NCBI RefSeq assembly: GCF_004216575.1
Contig: NZ_SGWW01000006.1
Span: 27,564-91,563 of the forward strand
Length of the DNA: 64,000 nucleotides
Origin: Microcella putealis
GTDB lineage: Bacteria; Actinomycetota; Actinomycetes; Actinomycetales; Microbacteriaceae
Direction: 5' to 3'
In this document: positions 1 to 9,773 of the stretch, piece by piece
Position numbering within the stretch: position 1 is the stretch's first letter
Layout: each line of letters starts with the position of its first letter
Program-made: the position numbers and the translations under genes
Notes under the pieces: model-generated
Database searches by the model: none
The model's input: only the letters and a program-made list of their open reading frames with translations
Told to the model about the DNA's origin: nothing

Positions 1-2
1 TG

Positions 3-395
3 GTTGAGGGCGACGAAAACAAGCTGCGCCAGGTCGTCACGAACCTCATCGGCAACGCACTGCGATTCACCCCCGCGGGGAGCCCGATCGAACTCGCCGT
101 CGGCGCCGATGAGGCGGCAGGGCTTGCGACCATTGCGGTGGTCGACCACGGCGAGGGAATCCCGGCGCAGCTTAAGGAGAAGATCTTCGATCGCTTCTTC
201 CGCGCCGACTCGTCACGCAACCGCGACACGGGAGGGTCAGGGCTGGGCCTCGCCATCGTCTCGTCGATCGTGCAGAACCACGGCGGTCGTGTTGATGTGC
301 TCGACACTCCGGGTGGCGGGGCGACCTTCCGGGTATCGCTGCCCCTCCTCCCCACCGCGCCTGCGCGTCGGGACGACGACACCTTCGAGGTCTAA
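3..395 (+). CDS. Sensor histidine kinase, C-terminal fragment (5' end outside window)
   Basis: The window opens inside a histidine kinase and only the last 130 or so residues are present. The readable part is an HATPase_c domain: the N box (VVTNLIGNALRFT), the G1 box (VVDHGEGIP), an F box (FDRFFRAD) and the G2 box (GSGLGLAIV) follow in order. The domain binds ATP and phosphorylates a histidine in the missing dimerisation domain, which then passes the phosphate to a response regulator that must lie upstream. The protein ends 25 residues after the last conserved block, as in EnvZ/PhoR-like kinases. No partner regulator is visible here and the stimulus cannot be inferred. Family assignment is firm. 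Confidence 0.9.
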   Translation, partial: VEGDENKLRQVVTNLIGNALRFTPAGSPIELAVGADEAAGLATIAVVDHGEGIPAQLKEKIFDRFFRADSSRNRDTGGSGLGLAIVSSIVQNHGGRVDVLDTPGGGATFRVSLPLLPTAPARRDDDTFEV

Positions 396-475
396 GGCGC
401 GAACGCCGATTCACCCGGCCGTACGGTCCTCCGCAGCGGCGCGCAGCGGGCGCGCCCGACGGGAGGAGAACCCCC

Positions 476-766
476 ATGACCCGATACCAGGTCGACGCCG
501 ACGCACTGCTCAGCGCCACCTCGACGACCACCGCGACGATCGGCCGACTGCAGGCTGAGTGTGCGGGCCTGACGAGCCAGCTGAACGCGCTGCAGGGCAG
601 CTGGCAGGGCGGCGCCGCGAGCGCCTTTCAGACCCTGGTCGCCGAGTGGATGGCCACCTACTCGCGCCTTGAGCAGAACCTCGCCGCCCTCAACCACGCG
701 CTCGGGCAGGCCGGCCGTCAGTACGCCGAGATCGAGCAGCAGGCCGCGGCGATGTTCGCTCGCTGA
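476..766 (+). CDS. WXG100 family protein (ESAT-6-like)
   Basis: A 96-residue, all-helical protein with the central SWQGGAASAF motif that defines WXG100 proteins, flanked by two Ala/Gln/Leu-rich helices. Members form four-helix dimers exported by type VII (ESX/Esx-like) systems or serve as chaperones of larger WXG-headed effectors. A strong ribosome binding site (ggaggag) lies 8 bases before the ATG. No EccC ATPase or second Esx protein is nearby, so this is an orphan copy as is common in Microbacteriaceae. Single-gene transcript ending at the hairpin just downstream. Family clear, function unknown. Confidence 0.88.
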   Translation: MTRYQVDADALLSATSTTTATIGRLQAECAGLTSQLNALQGSWQGGAASAFQTLVAEWMATYSRLEQNLAALNHALGQAGRQYAEIEQQAAAMFAR

Positions 767-782
767 TTCACCGCGCACAACG

Positions 783-818
783 AAACGGGGCGGCTCCCCG
801 AAGGGAACCGCCCCGTTT
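783..818. terminator. Bidirectional hairpin terminator between WXG100 gene and groEL
   Basis: A 16-base inverted repeat with one mismatch around a 4-base loop. The arms begin AAACGGGGCGG and end CCGCCCCGTTT, so each transcript reads into a short T run. It sits between convergent genes and probably serves both. Confidence 0.8.
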
Positions 819-838
819 GGTGCTGCTGTGTGCGGTGC

Positions 839-2587
<1,749 letters not shown>

Positions 2588-3652
2588 TCAGCCGGCGGTG
2601 ATGCTCGCGTCGCCGCTGGTCGGCACCAGCTCGACCCACGTGTTGCCGGGGGCGAGGCGCACGGCGACACCCTGAGCGTCAAGGATGCGGATCGGGTCGG
2701 CCTGGCCCGCCTTCGACCACGTGACCGGGATCGTCTTCCCGCCTGAGGCGACGAAGCCCGTTCCTGACTCTCCCGCAAGGAACGTCGTCGGGATCGACTG
2801 AATCACTTCGACGCGCACGCGCAACACCACCACGTTTGTCGCGCTGAGACGTGCGCCGCTCGCAGCCACGTCGGGCGTGCCGCCCTGCAGGCGCAACCAC
2901 GCGTTGTCGGCCGCGCTCCACTGCCAGCCCGACTGGCCGATCTGGCCGTATCGCAGATTGAGGGCGAATGCCGGGCTTCCGTCGCGCACGGCGGTCGCGT
3001 TCTCGACGCGGTCGGCAAACAGATACGGCTGCTGCGGCGCGGCGTCGCCGGCATAACGGTCAACGAGCTGTGAGACGCGCGCGATGACGTTGTGCGGGGC
3101 GGGGCGGGGAAGCCCTCGGTAGACGAGGTCGGCGTCGTCGCCGTAGTCGAAGATGATGTTGCGCACCGGGGTGTTGCGCATCGCGTCGATGAAGCGCTGC
3201 TGTGCGCCCGAGTACACGAGAATGCCGCCGAAGGGCGACACGATGTCCGGGTCCATCGGTCGCACGGAGCGCACGGGCCCCACCTCCTCGGGCAGGTCGC
3301 TGTGCCACGACGCGGCGTAGCGAACCGACCCACCCTCGACCAGCTCGACGTGCACGATGTCGGCCCGGTCGAGGCCCACCTGGGGCCGGGCGAGCGGCGC
3401 GTTGTCGATCTTCGCCGACAACACCGGGCGATCGAGTGACCCGTCCGGCACGACCTCACCCGTGAGCGGCGCGATGACGGTCGCGGGCGGCGCCTCATAA
3501 GTCGACTCGTACGTCGGCTCATCCGGCTCTGCCGTTGGGCTCGGCGATGCCGAATCGACGGGGGCCGCCTCGGGCGTGCAGGCGGCGAGACCGGCGATCA
3601 GAACGGCCGACAGGGCAAGGGCCGCCGAGCGTCGACGAAGAGTACTGCGCAT
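2588..3652 (-). CDS. DUF3048 domain lipoprotein (YerB-like)
   Basis: About 354 residues. The signal peptide ends in a lipobox (LIAGLAAC), followed by a Ser/Pro/Glu-rich linker and the DUF3048 domain (PLTGEVVPDG, then PVLSAKIDNAPLARPQ, GLDRADIVHVELVEGG, VGPVRSVRPMD). DUF3048 proteins are secreted or lipid-anchored; YerB of Bacillus is the named relative and the molecular role is unknown. A longer open frame exists upstream, but the ATG at 3652 is preferred: it begins MRSTLRRR and sits 7 bases after a TAGGGT -10 box (3660-3665), the pattern of a leaderless mRNA. It is the last gene of a same-strand run with the LytR_C and DUF3263 genes. Confidence 0.85.
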   Translation of the reverse strand: MRSTLRRRSAALALSAVLIAGLAACTPEAAPVDSASPSPTAEPDEPTYESTYEAPPATVIAPLTGEVVPDGSLDRPVLSAKIDNAPLARPQVGLDRADIVHVELVEGGSVRYAASWHSDLPEEVGPVRSVRPMDPDIVSPFGGILVYSGAQQRFIDAMRNTPVRNIIFDYGDDADLVYRGLPRPAPHNVIARVSQLVDRYAGDAAPQQPYLFADRVENATAVRDGSPAFALNLRYGQIGQSGWQWSAADNAWLRLQGGTPDVAASGARLSATNVVVLRVRVEVIQSIPTTFLAGESGTGFVASGGKTIPVTWSKAGQADPIRILDAQGVAVRLAPGNTWVELVPTSGDASITAG

Positions 3653-3724
3653 GGCGAGAACCCTAACCCTCGGCACCCGCGCGCTGGCGCCGTGACGCGC
3701 GCTGTGTGCGAGACCGAACAGTGC

Positions 3725-4300
3725 TCAGGACGCGTTCGCGAGCTCGTAGTCGCTGCCGAGCACGATGGTGATCGGCGCACCGGGGAAGGCGTCTGACAGC
3801 TCGATGTCGGCGATGCCGCCCAACAGCTCGACCATGCCGCGGGCGACGCCCTCAAGCTCGGGGGTCGCGTAGTAGACAACCGTCTCGGCGATGTCGGTTT
3901 CGGCCGTCTGGGTGACCGTTCCGACGGGCCAGCCGCGCGCATCCAGAGCCTCTTGCGCCTGCGGCCCACGGCCGACCGATGCGGTGCCATCGAGGATCGT
4001 GATCGTGAACCCTTCCGGCAGCGCGGTCTCGGCCGGGTCAGTGATCGGGGGCACGTCGGGGGCAGCGGGTTCGGTGGGCTCGGCGGGCGGCGGGCCGGTG
4101 AGCGCGGGAATGTCGAGTTGCAGGCGGTCATCGATGACCGCGAGCGCGACGAGCCCGCCGACCACCAGCAGACCGCTCATGAGAGCCGACACCCCCACGA
4201 GCCGCCAGGCCGACGCCCGAGTGCGCGGTGCTCGGTGGGCTCCGACGCGCCCGGCCACGGCGGGCACCTCGTCGAAACGGTCGGGCGGGAAGTCGGGCAT
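3725..4300 (-). CDS. LytR C-terminal domain membrane protein
   Basis: A 191-residue protein with a 40-residue cytoplasmic N-terminus, one transmembrane segment (around residues 33-57, GVSALMSGLLVVGGLVALAV), a Pro/Glu-rich spacer and a C-terminal LytR_C domain (ITILDGTASVGRG, then GWPVGTVTQTAE and PITIVLGSDYE). LytR_C is the domain appended to LCP wall-polymer ligases, but here the catalytic LCP domain is absent. A role in the cell envelope is likely but not shown. It follows the DUF3263 gene by 15 bases on the same strand, a pairing common in Actinobacteria. Confidence 0.85.
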   Translation of the reverse strand: MPDFPPDRFDEVPAVAGRVGAHRAPRTRASAWRLVGVSALMSGLLVVGGLVALAVIDDRLQLDIPALTGPPPAEPTEPAAPDVPPITDPAETALPEGFTITILDGTASVGRGPQAQEALDARGWPVGTVTQTAETDIAETVVYYATPELEGVARGMVELLGGIADIELSDAFPGAPITIVLGSDYELANAS

Positions 4301-4315
4301 GCGGGCTTTCTCGGG

Positions 4316-4591
4316 TTAGGAGGCGGCGGCGGACGGACGCCGCGTGCGACGCCGCTCGGCGCGGCTCTCGCGCACCTCGCGCAGCCGACCCACCAGCACG
4401 GGGTCGTGCTCGAGGGCGATCGGGTCGTCAACCACGGTGTTCAGCACCTGATAGTAGCGGGCCGGGCTCCAGCCGAACTCGCCGCGAATACTGCGCTCTT
4501 TCGCCGGCGAGTGGCCCCACCACTCGCGTTCGAACTCGAGCACTCGGCGCACGCGATCGCTCATCGCGGGGTCATCCGGGTGCTGTGCCAC
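4316..4591 (-). CDS. DUF3263 protein
   Basis: 91 residues matching the small actinobacterial DUF3263 family: MSDRVRRVLEFEREWW, then GEFGWSPARYYQVLN. The aromatic ExEWW/SPxRYYQxLN core resembles a short helix-turn-helix, so DNA or protein binding is possible, but nobody has assigned a function that I know of. The GTG at 4591 is preferred because a TAACAT -10 box (4598-4603) lies 6 bases upstream, the spacing of a leaderless transcript; an internal ATG at 4564 is the alternative. It is the first gene of the run that continues into the LytR_C protein. Confidence 0.85.
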   Translation of the reverse strand: MAQHPDDPAMSDRVRRVLEFEREWWGHSPAKERSIRGEFGWSPARYYQVLNTVVDDPIALEHDPVLVGRLREVRESRAERRRTRRPSAAAS

Positions 4592-4718
4592 CCCCTCATG
4601 TTAGGCCTGCTGAGGCGGCCGCCCCGGCGGCTCGCGGGTGCCAGCCAGACAGCGCGGCTAGCCTGAGACCGTCGTGACAGCGCGCTGCGTCGCGCCGCTA
4701 TTTCTTCCGTGGAGCCCC

Positions 4719-5828
4719 ATGCTTTTTCGCGCCGCCCGCCTGCGCCTCGCCGCGATCGCCGCCGTCGGCATCGTCGCCGTGGTGGCCGGATGCACGGCCC
4801 CACCCACCGGCGCATCGGGCGCTCCTGAGGTGGCCGGGCCCCGCCCGCCGCTCGCCGAGATTGCACTGCTCGACAACCCGCGAACCGACGGCGCCGAGGC
4901 GACCGCCCTGATCGCGGATGCGGCGATCACCCCGGTCGCGGAGGACCCCGCGCAGACGCTTCCGGTCACCGTCACCTCGCGCGACCTCGACGGCGACCGC
5001 GAGGTCACGGTCGAGGCCACCGACCGCGTGCTCGCGCTCGACATAGCGGGCTCGATCGCGGCGACCACGTGGGCGCTCGGCTTCGGCGACCGGCTCGTCG
5101 GCCGCGACGTGTCGACGACCTTCCCCGGCACCGACGAGCTTCCACTCGTCACCAGCTCGGGGCACGCCGTCTCGAGCGAGGCGATCCTCGCGCTGCGCCC
5201 GGACCTCATCATCACGGACGGCACGGTCGGGCCAACCGACGTGCTCGTCCAACTTCGCGAGGCCGGAATCACCGTCGTGTACGTCGACGTCGAACCGGGG
5301 CTCGATGCGCCGGCGCAGCTCGCGCGCGACGTTGCCGCCGTATTCGGCGCCGCCGAGGCGGGCGAGTTGCTCGCCACCGAGCTCGACGCCGAGCTCGCCG
5401 CCACGGTGGCCGAGGTCGCCGCGATCGCGCCGAGCGCGCCCGACGAGCGCGTGCGCATCCTGTTTTTGTATCTGCGCGGCGCGAGCGGCGTCTACTACCT
5501 CTTCGGTGAGGAGTCGGGAGCCGACGAGCTGATTGAGGCGCTCGGTGGGGTCGACGTCGCCGGTGAGATCGGGTGGACGGGGCTCCGCCCCATGACCGAC
5601 GAGGCGCTGATCGCCGCGAACCCCGACCTGATTCTCGTCATGTCGTCGGGGCTCGAGAGCGTCGGCGGCGTCGACGGACTGCTCGCCGAGAAGCCCGCGA
5701 TCGCGCTGACGGAGGCCGGGCAGAATCGGCGCTTTGTCGACATGGCCGACGGCGAGGTGTTGAGCTTCGGGCCGCGCACGCCGCTCGCGATCGACGCCCT
5801 CGCTCGGGCGATCTACGGGGCCGACTGA
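4719..5828 (+). CDS. Haem/corrinoid ABC transporter substrate-binding lipoprotein (HmuT-like)
   Basis: About 369 residues. A signal peptide with lipobox (VAVVAGC) is followed by a long N-terminal extension and a class III periplasmic-binding fold: VLALDIAGSIAATTWALG, DLIITDGTVGPTDVLVQL, then the second lobe ending PLAIDALARAIY. This layout matches HmuT/BtuF binding proteins that deliver haem or corrinoid to a membrane permease. The ATG at 4719 is chosen for its GGAG site and clean signal peptide; an earlier GTG exists at 4674. No HmuU/HmuV permease or ATPase follows. Its 3' end overlaps the opposing HtaA gene by 16 bases, and HtaA proteins accompany HmuT in corynebacterial haem uptake, which favours haem. 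Confidence 0.82.
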   Translation: MLFRAARLRLAAIAAVGIVAVVAGCTAPPTGASGAPEVAGPRPPLAEIALLDNPRTDGAEATALIADAAITPVAEDPAQTLPVTVTSRDLDGDREVTVEATDRVLALDIAGSIAATTWALGFGDRLVGRDVSTTFPGTDELPLVTSSGHAVSSEAILALRPDLIITDGTVGPTDVLVQLREAGITVVYVDVEPGLDAPAQLARDVAAVFGAAEAGELLATELDAELAATVAEVAAIAPSAPDERVRILFLYLRGASGVYYLFGEESGADELIEALGGVDVAGEIGWTGLRPMTDEALIAANPDLILVMSSGLESVGGVDGLLAEKPAIALTEAGQNRRFVDMADGEVLSFGPRTPLAIDALARAIYGAD

Positions 5829-6619
5829 GCGGGCGTCGAATCGACGCCTCGGCGCGGCCGCGTGGCCACGGCCGCGATGACGCCGACCACCGCCAGCAGC
5901 CCGGTGCCCGCGAGCGCGATGATGACCGCCGGGTCGAGCGCGGCTCGGTCGACGCCGGGAGCCACGGCACAGTCGTCGGCGAGCGCATAGCTCACGTCGA
6001 CGGCGTCGAACGGCTCGCCCGCGGGATACGTGCCGAAGGCGTCAGCGCCCTCCTCGGTCAACTGCGCCGGGATGCCCGTCAGGGTCACCTGCCCCGCCTG
6101 CCGTAGTGCCGCCTCGGCCGCGGCCAGATCGAGCTCGACGAAACGCACGTCAAACGCCTCGACTTCCTCGAAGTCTTGGCGTGTGCCCGTCACATCGGCG
6201 ACGAGGCTCGCGTTGCCTGGGCCCGTCACGACGATGCGAGGGTTGGCGATCAGCGTGTCGAGCACGCCATCGTGCCCCGTGAAACGCATCGCACCCGCGA
6301 ACGCGATCTCGGCCTCGCCGCTCGCCTCCTCGGCCGTGCCCGCGCCGCCGGCGAAGGTGAAGACGGGGGTCTCGTAGCGCGCGCCATCGAGCGCCTCCCA
6401 CTCGCCGTTCGCGATCGAGCCGCTGATGTACGCCCGGAACGACTCTTTGAAGCCCCACACGAGCTCGGCGTCGGTGATCGCGCAGGCGCCTGGCGCGTCG
6501 CCTGGCGCAACGGCCGCCGCGGCCAATGCGGCCAATCCGACGGGCGCACTACCCATCGCTCCCCCGGCGACAAGCGCGGCCGCGACGACAGCGGCCGGCG
6601 CGCGCCCGCGCATCCTCAT
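5813..6619 (-). CDS. HtaA domain cell-surface protein (haem-binding)
   Basis: 268 residues: signal peptide, one HtaA domain, C-terminal transmembrane helix and a short basic tail (VIIALAGTGLLAVVGVIAA then TRPRRG). The HtaA signature is clear: DAELVWGFKESFRAYISG, the F-x-G-x-MRFTGHDG block, and an ending like LDTLIANPRIVV. In Corynebacterium, HtaA-domain proteins capture haem at the surface and pass it to HmuT. The start ATG overlaps the stop of the upstream GNAT gene (ATGA), so the two are translationally coupled. The convergent neighbour is the HmuT-like gene. Haem binding is inferred from family; the axial ligands were not checked. Confidence 0.85.
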   Translation of the reverse strand: MRMRGRAPAAVVAAALVAGGAMGSAPVGLAALAAAAVAPGDAPGACAITDAELVWGFKESFRAYISGSIANGEWEALDGARYETPVFTFAGGAGTAEEASGEAEIAFAGAMRFTGHDGVLDTLIANPRIVVTGPGNASLVADVTGTRQDFEEVEAFDVRFVELDLAAAEAALRQAGQVTLTGIPAQLTEEGADAFGTYPAGEPFDAVDVSYALADDCAVAPGVDRAALDPAVIIALAGTGLLAVVGVIAAVATRPRRGVDSTPAQSAP

Positions 6620-7083
6620 CGACCGGCCCGCCGCACCATCGTGACGTGCGGAATCCCGGCCTCCATGTACTCCTCGCCCACCGGCTCGAAGCCGGCGCGG
6701 GCGTACAGCGGCTGAATGTAGCTCTGCGAGTGCAGGGCGAGCGGCTCGTCGCCGAACTGGGCGATCACGTGCTCGACGAGACGCAGCGCGAGCCCGCGGC
6801 CACGCGCATCCGCTCGCGTGACGACGCGACCGATCAGGCGGCGGGCGCCTCCGTTCGAGGGCTCCGGATGCGCGTCCTCGATCACGCGCAGGTAGCTGAC
6901 GACGCCGCGATCGTCGCGCAGCCAAACGTGCTGCGTGGTCGGCTCGCGGTCGCGCTCATCGAGTTCGGCCTCATCGATCTGCTGCTCGAGGTAGAAGACC
7001 TCGGTGCGCAGGGAGGCGATCTCGAAGAACTCGTCGGCCGAAATATGACTCCATGTTTTCTGTTCGATGGAAGGTTCCGGCAC
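6616..7083 (-). CDS. GNAT family N-acetyltransferase (ElaA-like)
   Basis: About 155 residues of a GNAT fold similar to ElaA: TWSHISADEFFEIASLRTEVF at the N-terminus (ElaA-type opening), the acetyl-CoA pyrophosphate loop RADARGRGLALRLVEH, and the terminal QPLYARAGFEPVGEEYMEAG block. The substrate is unknown. The GTG at 7083 places the start just before the ElaA-like segment; ATG codons at 7143 and 7164 would overlap the divergent msrB start, so they are less likely. The last base triplets overlap the HtaA start (ATGA). Confidence 0.82.
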   Translation of the reverse strand: MPEPSIEQKTWSHISADEFFEIASLRTEVFYLEQQIDEAELDERDREPTTQHVWLRDDRGVVSYLRVIEDAHPEPSNGGARRLIGRVVTRADARGRGLALRLVEHVIAQFGDEPLALHSQSYIQPLYARAGFEPVGEEYMEAGIPHVTMVRRAGR

Positions 7084-7141
7084 GACCCCGAGTTTAATGG
7101 GGTGATACCTGGCGCCCCACGGCGCGAGGGGGAAGGTACCC

Positions 7142-7573
7142 ATGAGCGACCAGAGCACCCGCAAGTACGCCGTCGAGAAGACCGAAGACGAGTGGCGCGC
7201 CGAACTCGGCGAAGAGCGCTACCAGGTGCTGCGGCAGGCCGGCACCGAGCGGGCCTGGACAGGCGAACTGCTCGACGAGAGCCGATCGGGCCTGTACACC
7301 TGCGGCGCCTGCAACGCCGAACTGTTCCAGGCCGGCACGAAGTTCGACTCGGGCTGCGGCTGGCCGAGCTTCTACGAGTCGGTGCGCCCCGACGCGGTCG
7401 AGCTGATCGAAGACACCTCGCTCGGCATGGTGCGCACCGAGGTGCGCTGCGCGAACTGCGGCTCGCACCTCGGCCACGTGTTCCCCGACGGCTTCGGCAC
7501 CCCCACCGGTGACCGATACTGCATGAACTCGCTCGCCCTCAACTTCGCGCCCGAAGAGGGCGAGCAGGCCTAG
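7142..7573 (+). CDS. msrB: Peptide-methionine (R)-S-oxide reductase
   Basis: 143 residues with a complete MsrB domain: two zinc CxxC pairs (YTCGACNAEL and RCANCGSHLGH), the GCGWPSFYE block, and the catalytic Cys near the end (DRYCMNSLALNF). It reduces the R epimer of methionine sulfoxide in oxidised proteins using thioredoxin. The segment normally carrying a resolving Cys has none obvious, as in many single-Cys MsrBs. The ATG is preceded by GGAAGG. It diverges from the GNAT gene; 4 bases separate its stop from the convergent monooxygenase. Confidence 0.95.
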   Translation: MSDQSTRKYAVEKTEDEWRAELGEERYQVLRQAGTERAWTGELLDESRSGLYTCGACNAELFQAGTKFDSGCGWPSFYESVRPDAVELIEDTSLGMVRTEVRCANCGSHLGHVFPDGFGTPTGDRYCMNSLALNFAPEEGEQA

Positions 7574-7577
7574 TCAC

Positions 7578-9011
7578 TCACGCGCGGGCGGCCGGCACGA
7601 GTCGGTAGCCCGCGCCTCGGTGTTCGGCGGGCAGCCGGTCGCCGCGGCCGTGCAACTTCTCGCGCAGGGTGCCCTCGTCGTACGCGTCGGGGTACAGTCC
7701 CCGCTCGCGCAGCACTGGCACGACGTGCTCGACGACGTCGGCGAACGTGCCGGGGGTGACGGCGTAGGCGAGGTTGAACCCGTCGACGTCGGTCTCGTCG
7801 ACCCACTGCTCGAGCTGGTCGGCGATCTCGACGCCTGAGCCCACGATGAGCGGCCCGAGCCCGCCGATGGCGCTGTGCCGGCCGATGTCGCCGACCGTGA
7901 ACTCTTGGCCGTGCTCGGCGGCGGCCGCGAAGTTCGACACGACCGACTGAATCGCGTTGCTCGGCACATTGCCGACCGGCTCATCGAGCGGGAACTGCGA
8001 CAGGTCGATGCCCATCCACCCCGACATGAACACGAGCGCACCCTCGGGGTTCGCGTACGACAGGTAGTCGCGGTACTTCGCCTGCGCCGCCTCCGGCGTC
8101 GCGTCGGTGATGATCGTCAGCAGCGTGTAGATGCGCGCGGCGTAGCGATCGCGACCGGCCGCCTCCAGCGCATCCCGGATGCGCGTCACGGTTCCGCGCA
8201 GAACCTCCTTCGTCGGCGCCGCGACAAAGATGGCTTCGGCGTTGCCCGCCGCGAACGCGACGCCGCGCGGGCTCGCCCCCGCCTGGTAGATGACGGGCGT
8301 GCGCTGCGGGCTCGGCTCAGAGATGTGAATGCCCGGCACCGTGAAGTGCGTGCCGTGGTGCCCGATCTCGTGCACCTTCTCGGGGTCGGTGTACACGCCG
8401 CGTTCGCGATCGCGCACGACGGCGTCGTCCTCCCATGAGCCCTCCCACAGCTTGTACAGCACCTCGAGGTACTCGTCGGCATGGTCGTAACGGTCATCGT
8501 GTTCGCGCTGGTCGTCGTGGCCCATGTTGCGGGCGGCGCTCGGCAGGTAGCCGGTCACGACATTCCAGCCGACGCGGCCCTTCGTCAGGTGATCGAGCGT
8601 TGTCATGCGCCGAGCAAAGGGGTACGGATGCTCGTACGCGGTTCCGGCCGTCACCCCGAACCCGAGATGCTCGGTCACCGCCGCCATGGCCGACACCAGC
8701 AGAATCGGATCGTTGACCGGCACCTGCGCTCCGTGCCGAATCGCGGCCTCGTTGGTGCCGCCGTACACGTCGTAGGTGCCGAGCACGTCGGCGATGAAGA
8801 TGCCGTCAAACGTGCCGCGCTCAAGAAGCTGGGCGAGCTCGGTCCAGTACGACAGCTCGGTGTAGCGGTGCGACTGGTCGCTCGGGTGACGCCAGAGGCC
8901 CGACGACTGGTGGGCCACGCAGTTCATGTCGAACGCGTTGAAGCGAATGCGGCGACGTGCGCCGGTGCTGCCGGGTTCCGGGGTGGAGGCCGTGTTCGTC
9001 ATGCCGGTCAT
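7578..9011 (-). CDS. FMN-dependent monooxygenase, NtaA/SnaA/DmoA (luciferase-like) family
   Basis: 477 residues, the size typical of the NtaA/DmoA branch of the bacterial luciferase superfamily. Visible blocks: RIRFNAFDMNCVAHQ, GTFDGIFIADVLGTYDVYGG, the flavin-site run LGFGVTAGTAYEHPYPFARR, RVGWNVVTGYLPSAARNMG and PVIYQAGASPRGVAFA. These enzymes need reduced FMN from a separate reductase to open or oxidise organosulfur or aminopolycarboxylate compounds (dimethyl sulfide, NTA, EDTA, dibenzothiophene sulfone). The divergent gene at 9165 encodes a matching FMN reductase. The substrate cannot be told from sequence. A second ATG at 9002 could be the true start. Confidence 0.88.
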   Translation of the reverse strand: MTGMTNTASTPEPGSTGARRRIRFNAFDMNCVAHQSSGLWRHPSDQSHRYTELSYWTELAQLLERGTFDGIFIADVLGTYDVYGGTNEAAIRHGAQVPVNDPILLVSAMAAVTEHLGFGVTAGTAYEHPYPFARRMTTLDHLTKGRVGWNVVTGYLPSAARNMGHDDQREHDDRYDHADEYLEVLYKLWEGSWEDDAVVRDRERGVYTDPEKVHEIGHHGTHFTVPGIHISEPSPQRTPVIYQAGASPRGVAFAAGNAEAIFVAAPTKEVLRGTVTRIRDALEAAGRDRYAARIYTLLTIITDATPEAAQAKYRDYLSYANPEGALVFMSGWMGIDLSQFPLDEPVGNVPSNAIQSVVSNFAAAAEHGQEFTVGDIGRHSAIGGLGPLIVGSGVEIADQLEQWVDETDVDGFNLAYAVTPGTFADVVEHVVPVLRERGLYPDAYDEGTLREKLHGRGDRLPAEHRGAGYRLVPAARA

Positions 9012-9164
9012 CGTGCCGTCGGGGCGTCATCGTGCGCATCCCTCATGTCGTTTCGTGACCGCGGGTGTCGTTCTGCGACGTCGGGCGACGCCGCGTGACC
9101 TTCCGCGACGGCGCGTGACGCGCATCCTTGAAGAGGTTCCCATCGCGCGCCTACCGTGCCGGGC

Positions 9165-9773
9165 ATGACTGCCGCCACCAGCACCGCCCCGACATCCGTG
9201 CCCGACCGCAGCGAGCCCCTCGCCGTTGTCGGTGTCTCGGGTTCGACGCATGCGCCCTCGCGCACGACCGCGCTCGTCCACCGCATCGTCGACGCCATTG
9301 CCGAGCGCACCCCTGCCACGACGCACGTCATCGAAGTCGACACGGTTGGGCCCGCGCTCGCCGCCGCGCGCAGTCGAGACAGGGTGTCCGACGCTGCCGA
9401 CGAAGCCCTGACGCGCATCGAAACCGCCGAGCTGCTGGTCGTCGCCAGCCCCGTGTATCGCGCGTCGTACACGGGGCTGTTCAAGCACGTGTTCGACTTC
9501 GTCGATCAACACGCGCTGGCCGGCACCCCCGTACTGCTGGCCGCGACCGGAGGCAGCGACCGGCACGGACTCATGATCGACCACCAGTTGCGGCCACTGT
9601 TCAGCTTCTTCCAATCACTGACGTTGCCGCACGGCATCTACGCCGCTGATCGTGACTTCACCGACTACCAGGTGAGCGCGCCCGAACTGATCGAACGCAT
9701 CGACCGCACGGTGTCTCGCGCCCTTCCGCTCATCGGGCGCGGGGCGCCCGAGGTGCGCTCGGCCTACTTCTGA
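9165..9773 (+). CDS. NAD(P)H-dependent FMN reductase (MsuE-like)
   Basis: 202 residues of a flavodoxin-fold reductase: VVGVSGSTHAPSRTTALV is the phosphate-binding loop for FMN, followed by VVASPVYRASYTGLFKHVFD, PVLLAATGGSDRHGLMI and LRPLFSFF, blocks shared with MsuE/SsuE. It supplies FMNH2 to a monooxygenase, almost certainly the divergent luciferase-like enzyme 154 bases away. The ATG at 9165 sits 7 bases after a TACCGT box (9152-9157), suggesting a leaderless transcript; GTG at 9156 is an alternative. The 3' end overlaps the convergent DMT transporter by 10 bases. Confidence 0.9.
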   Translation: MTAATSTAPTSVPDRSEPLAVVGVSGSTHAPSRTTALVHRIVDAIAERTPATTHVIEVDTVGPALAAARSRDRVSDAADEALTRIETAELLVVASPVYRASYTGLFKHVFDFVDQHALAGTPVLLAATGGSDRHGLMIDHQLRPLFSFFQSLTLPHGIYAADRDFTDYQVSAPELIERIDRTVSRALPLIGRGAPEVRSAYF

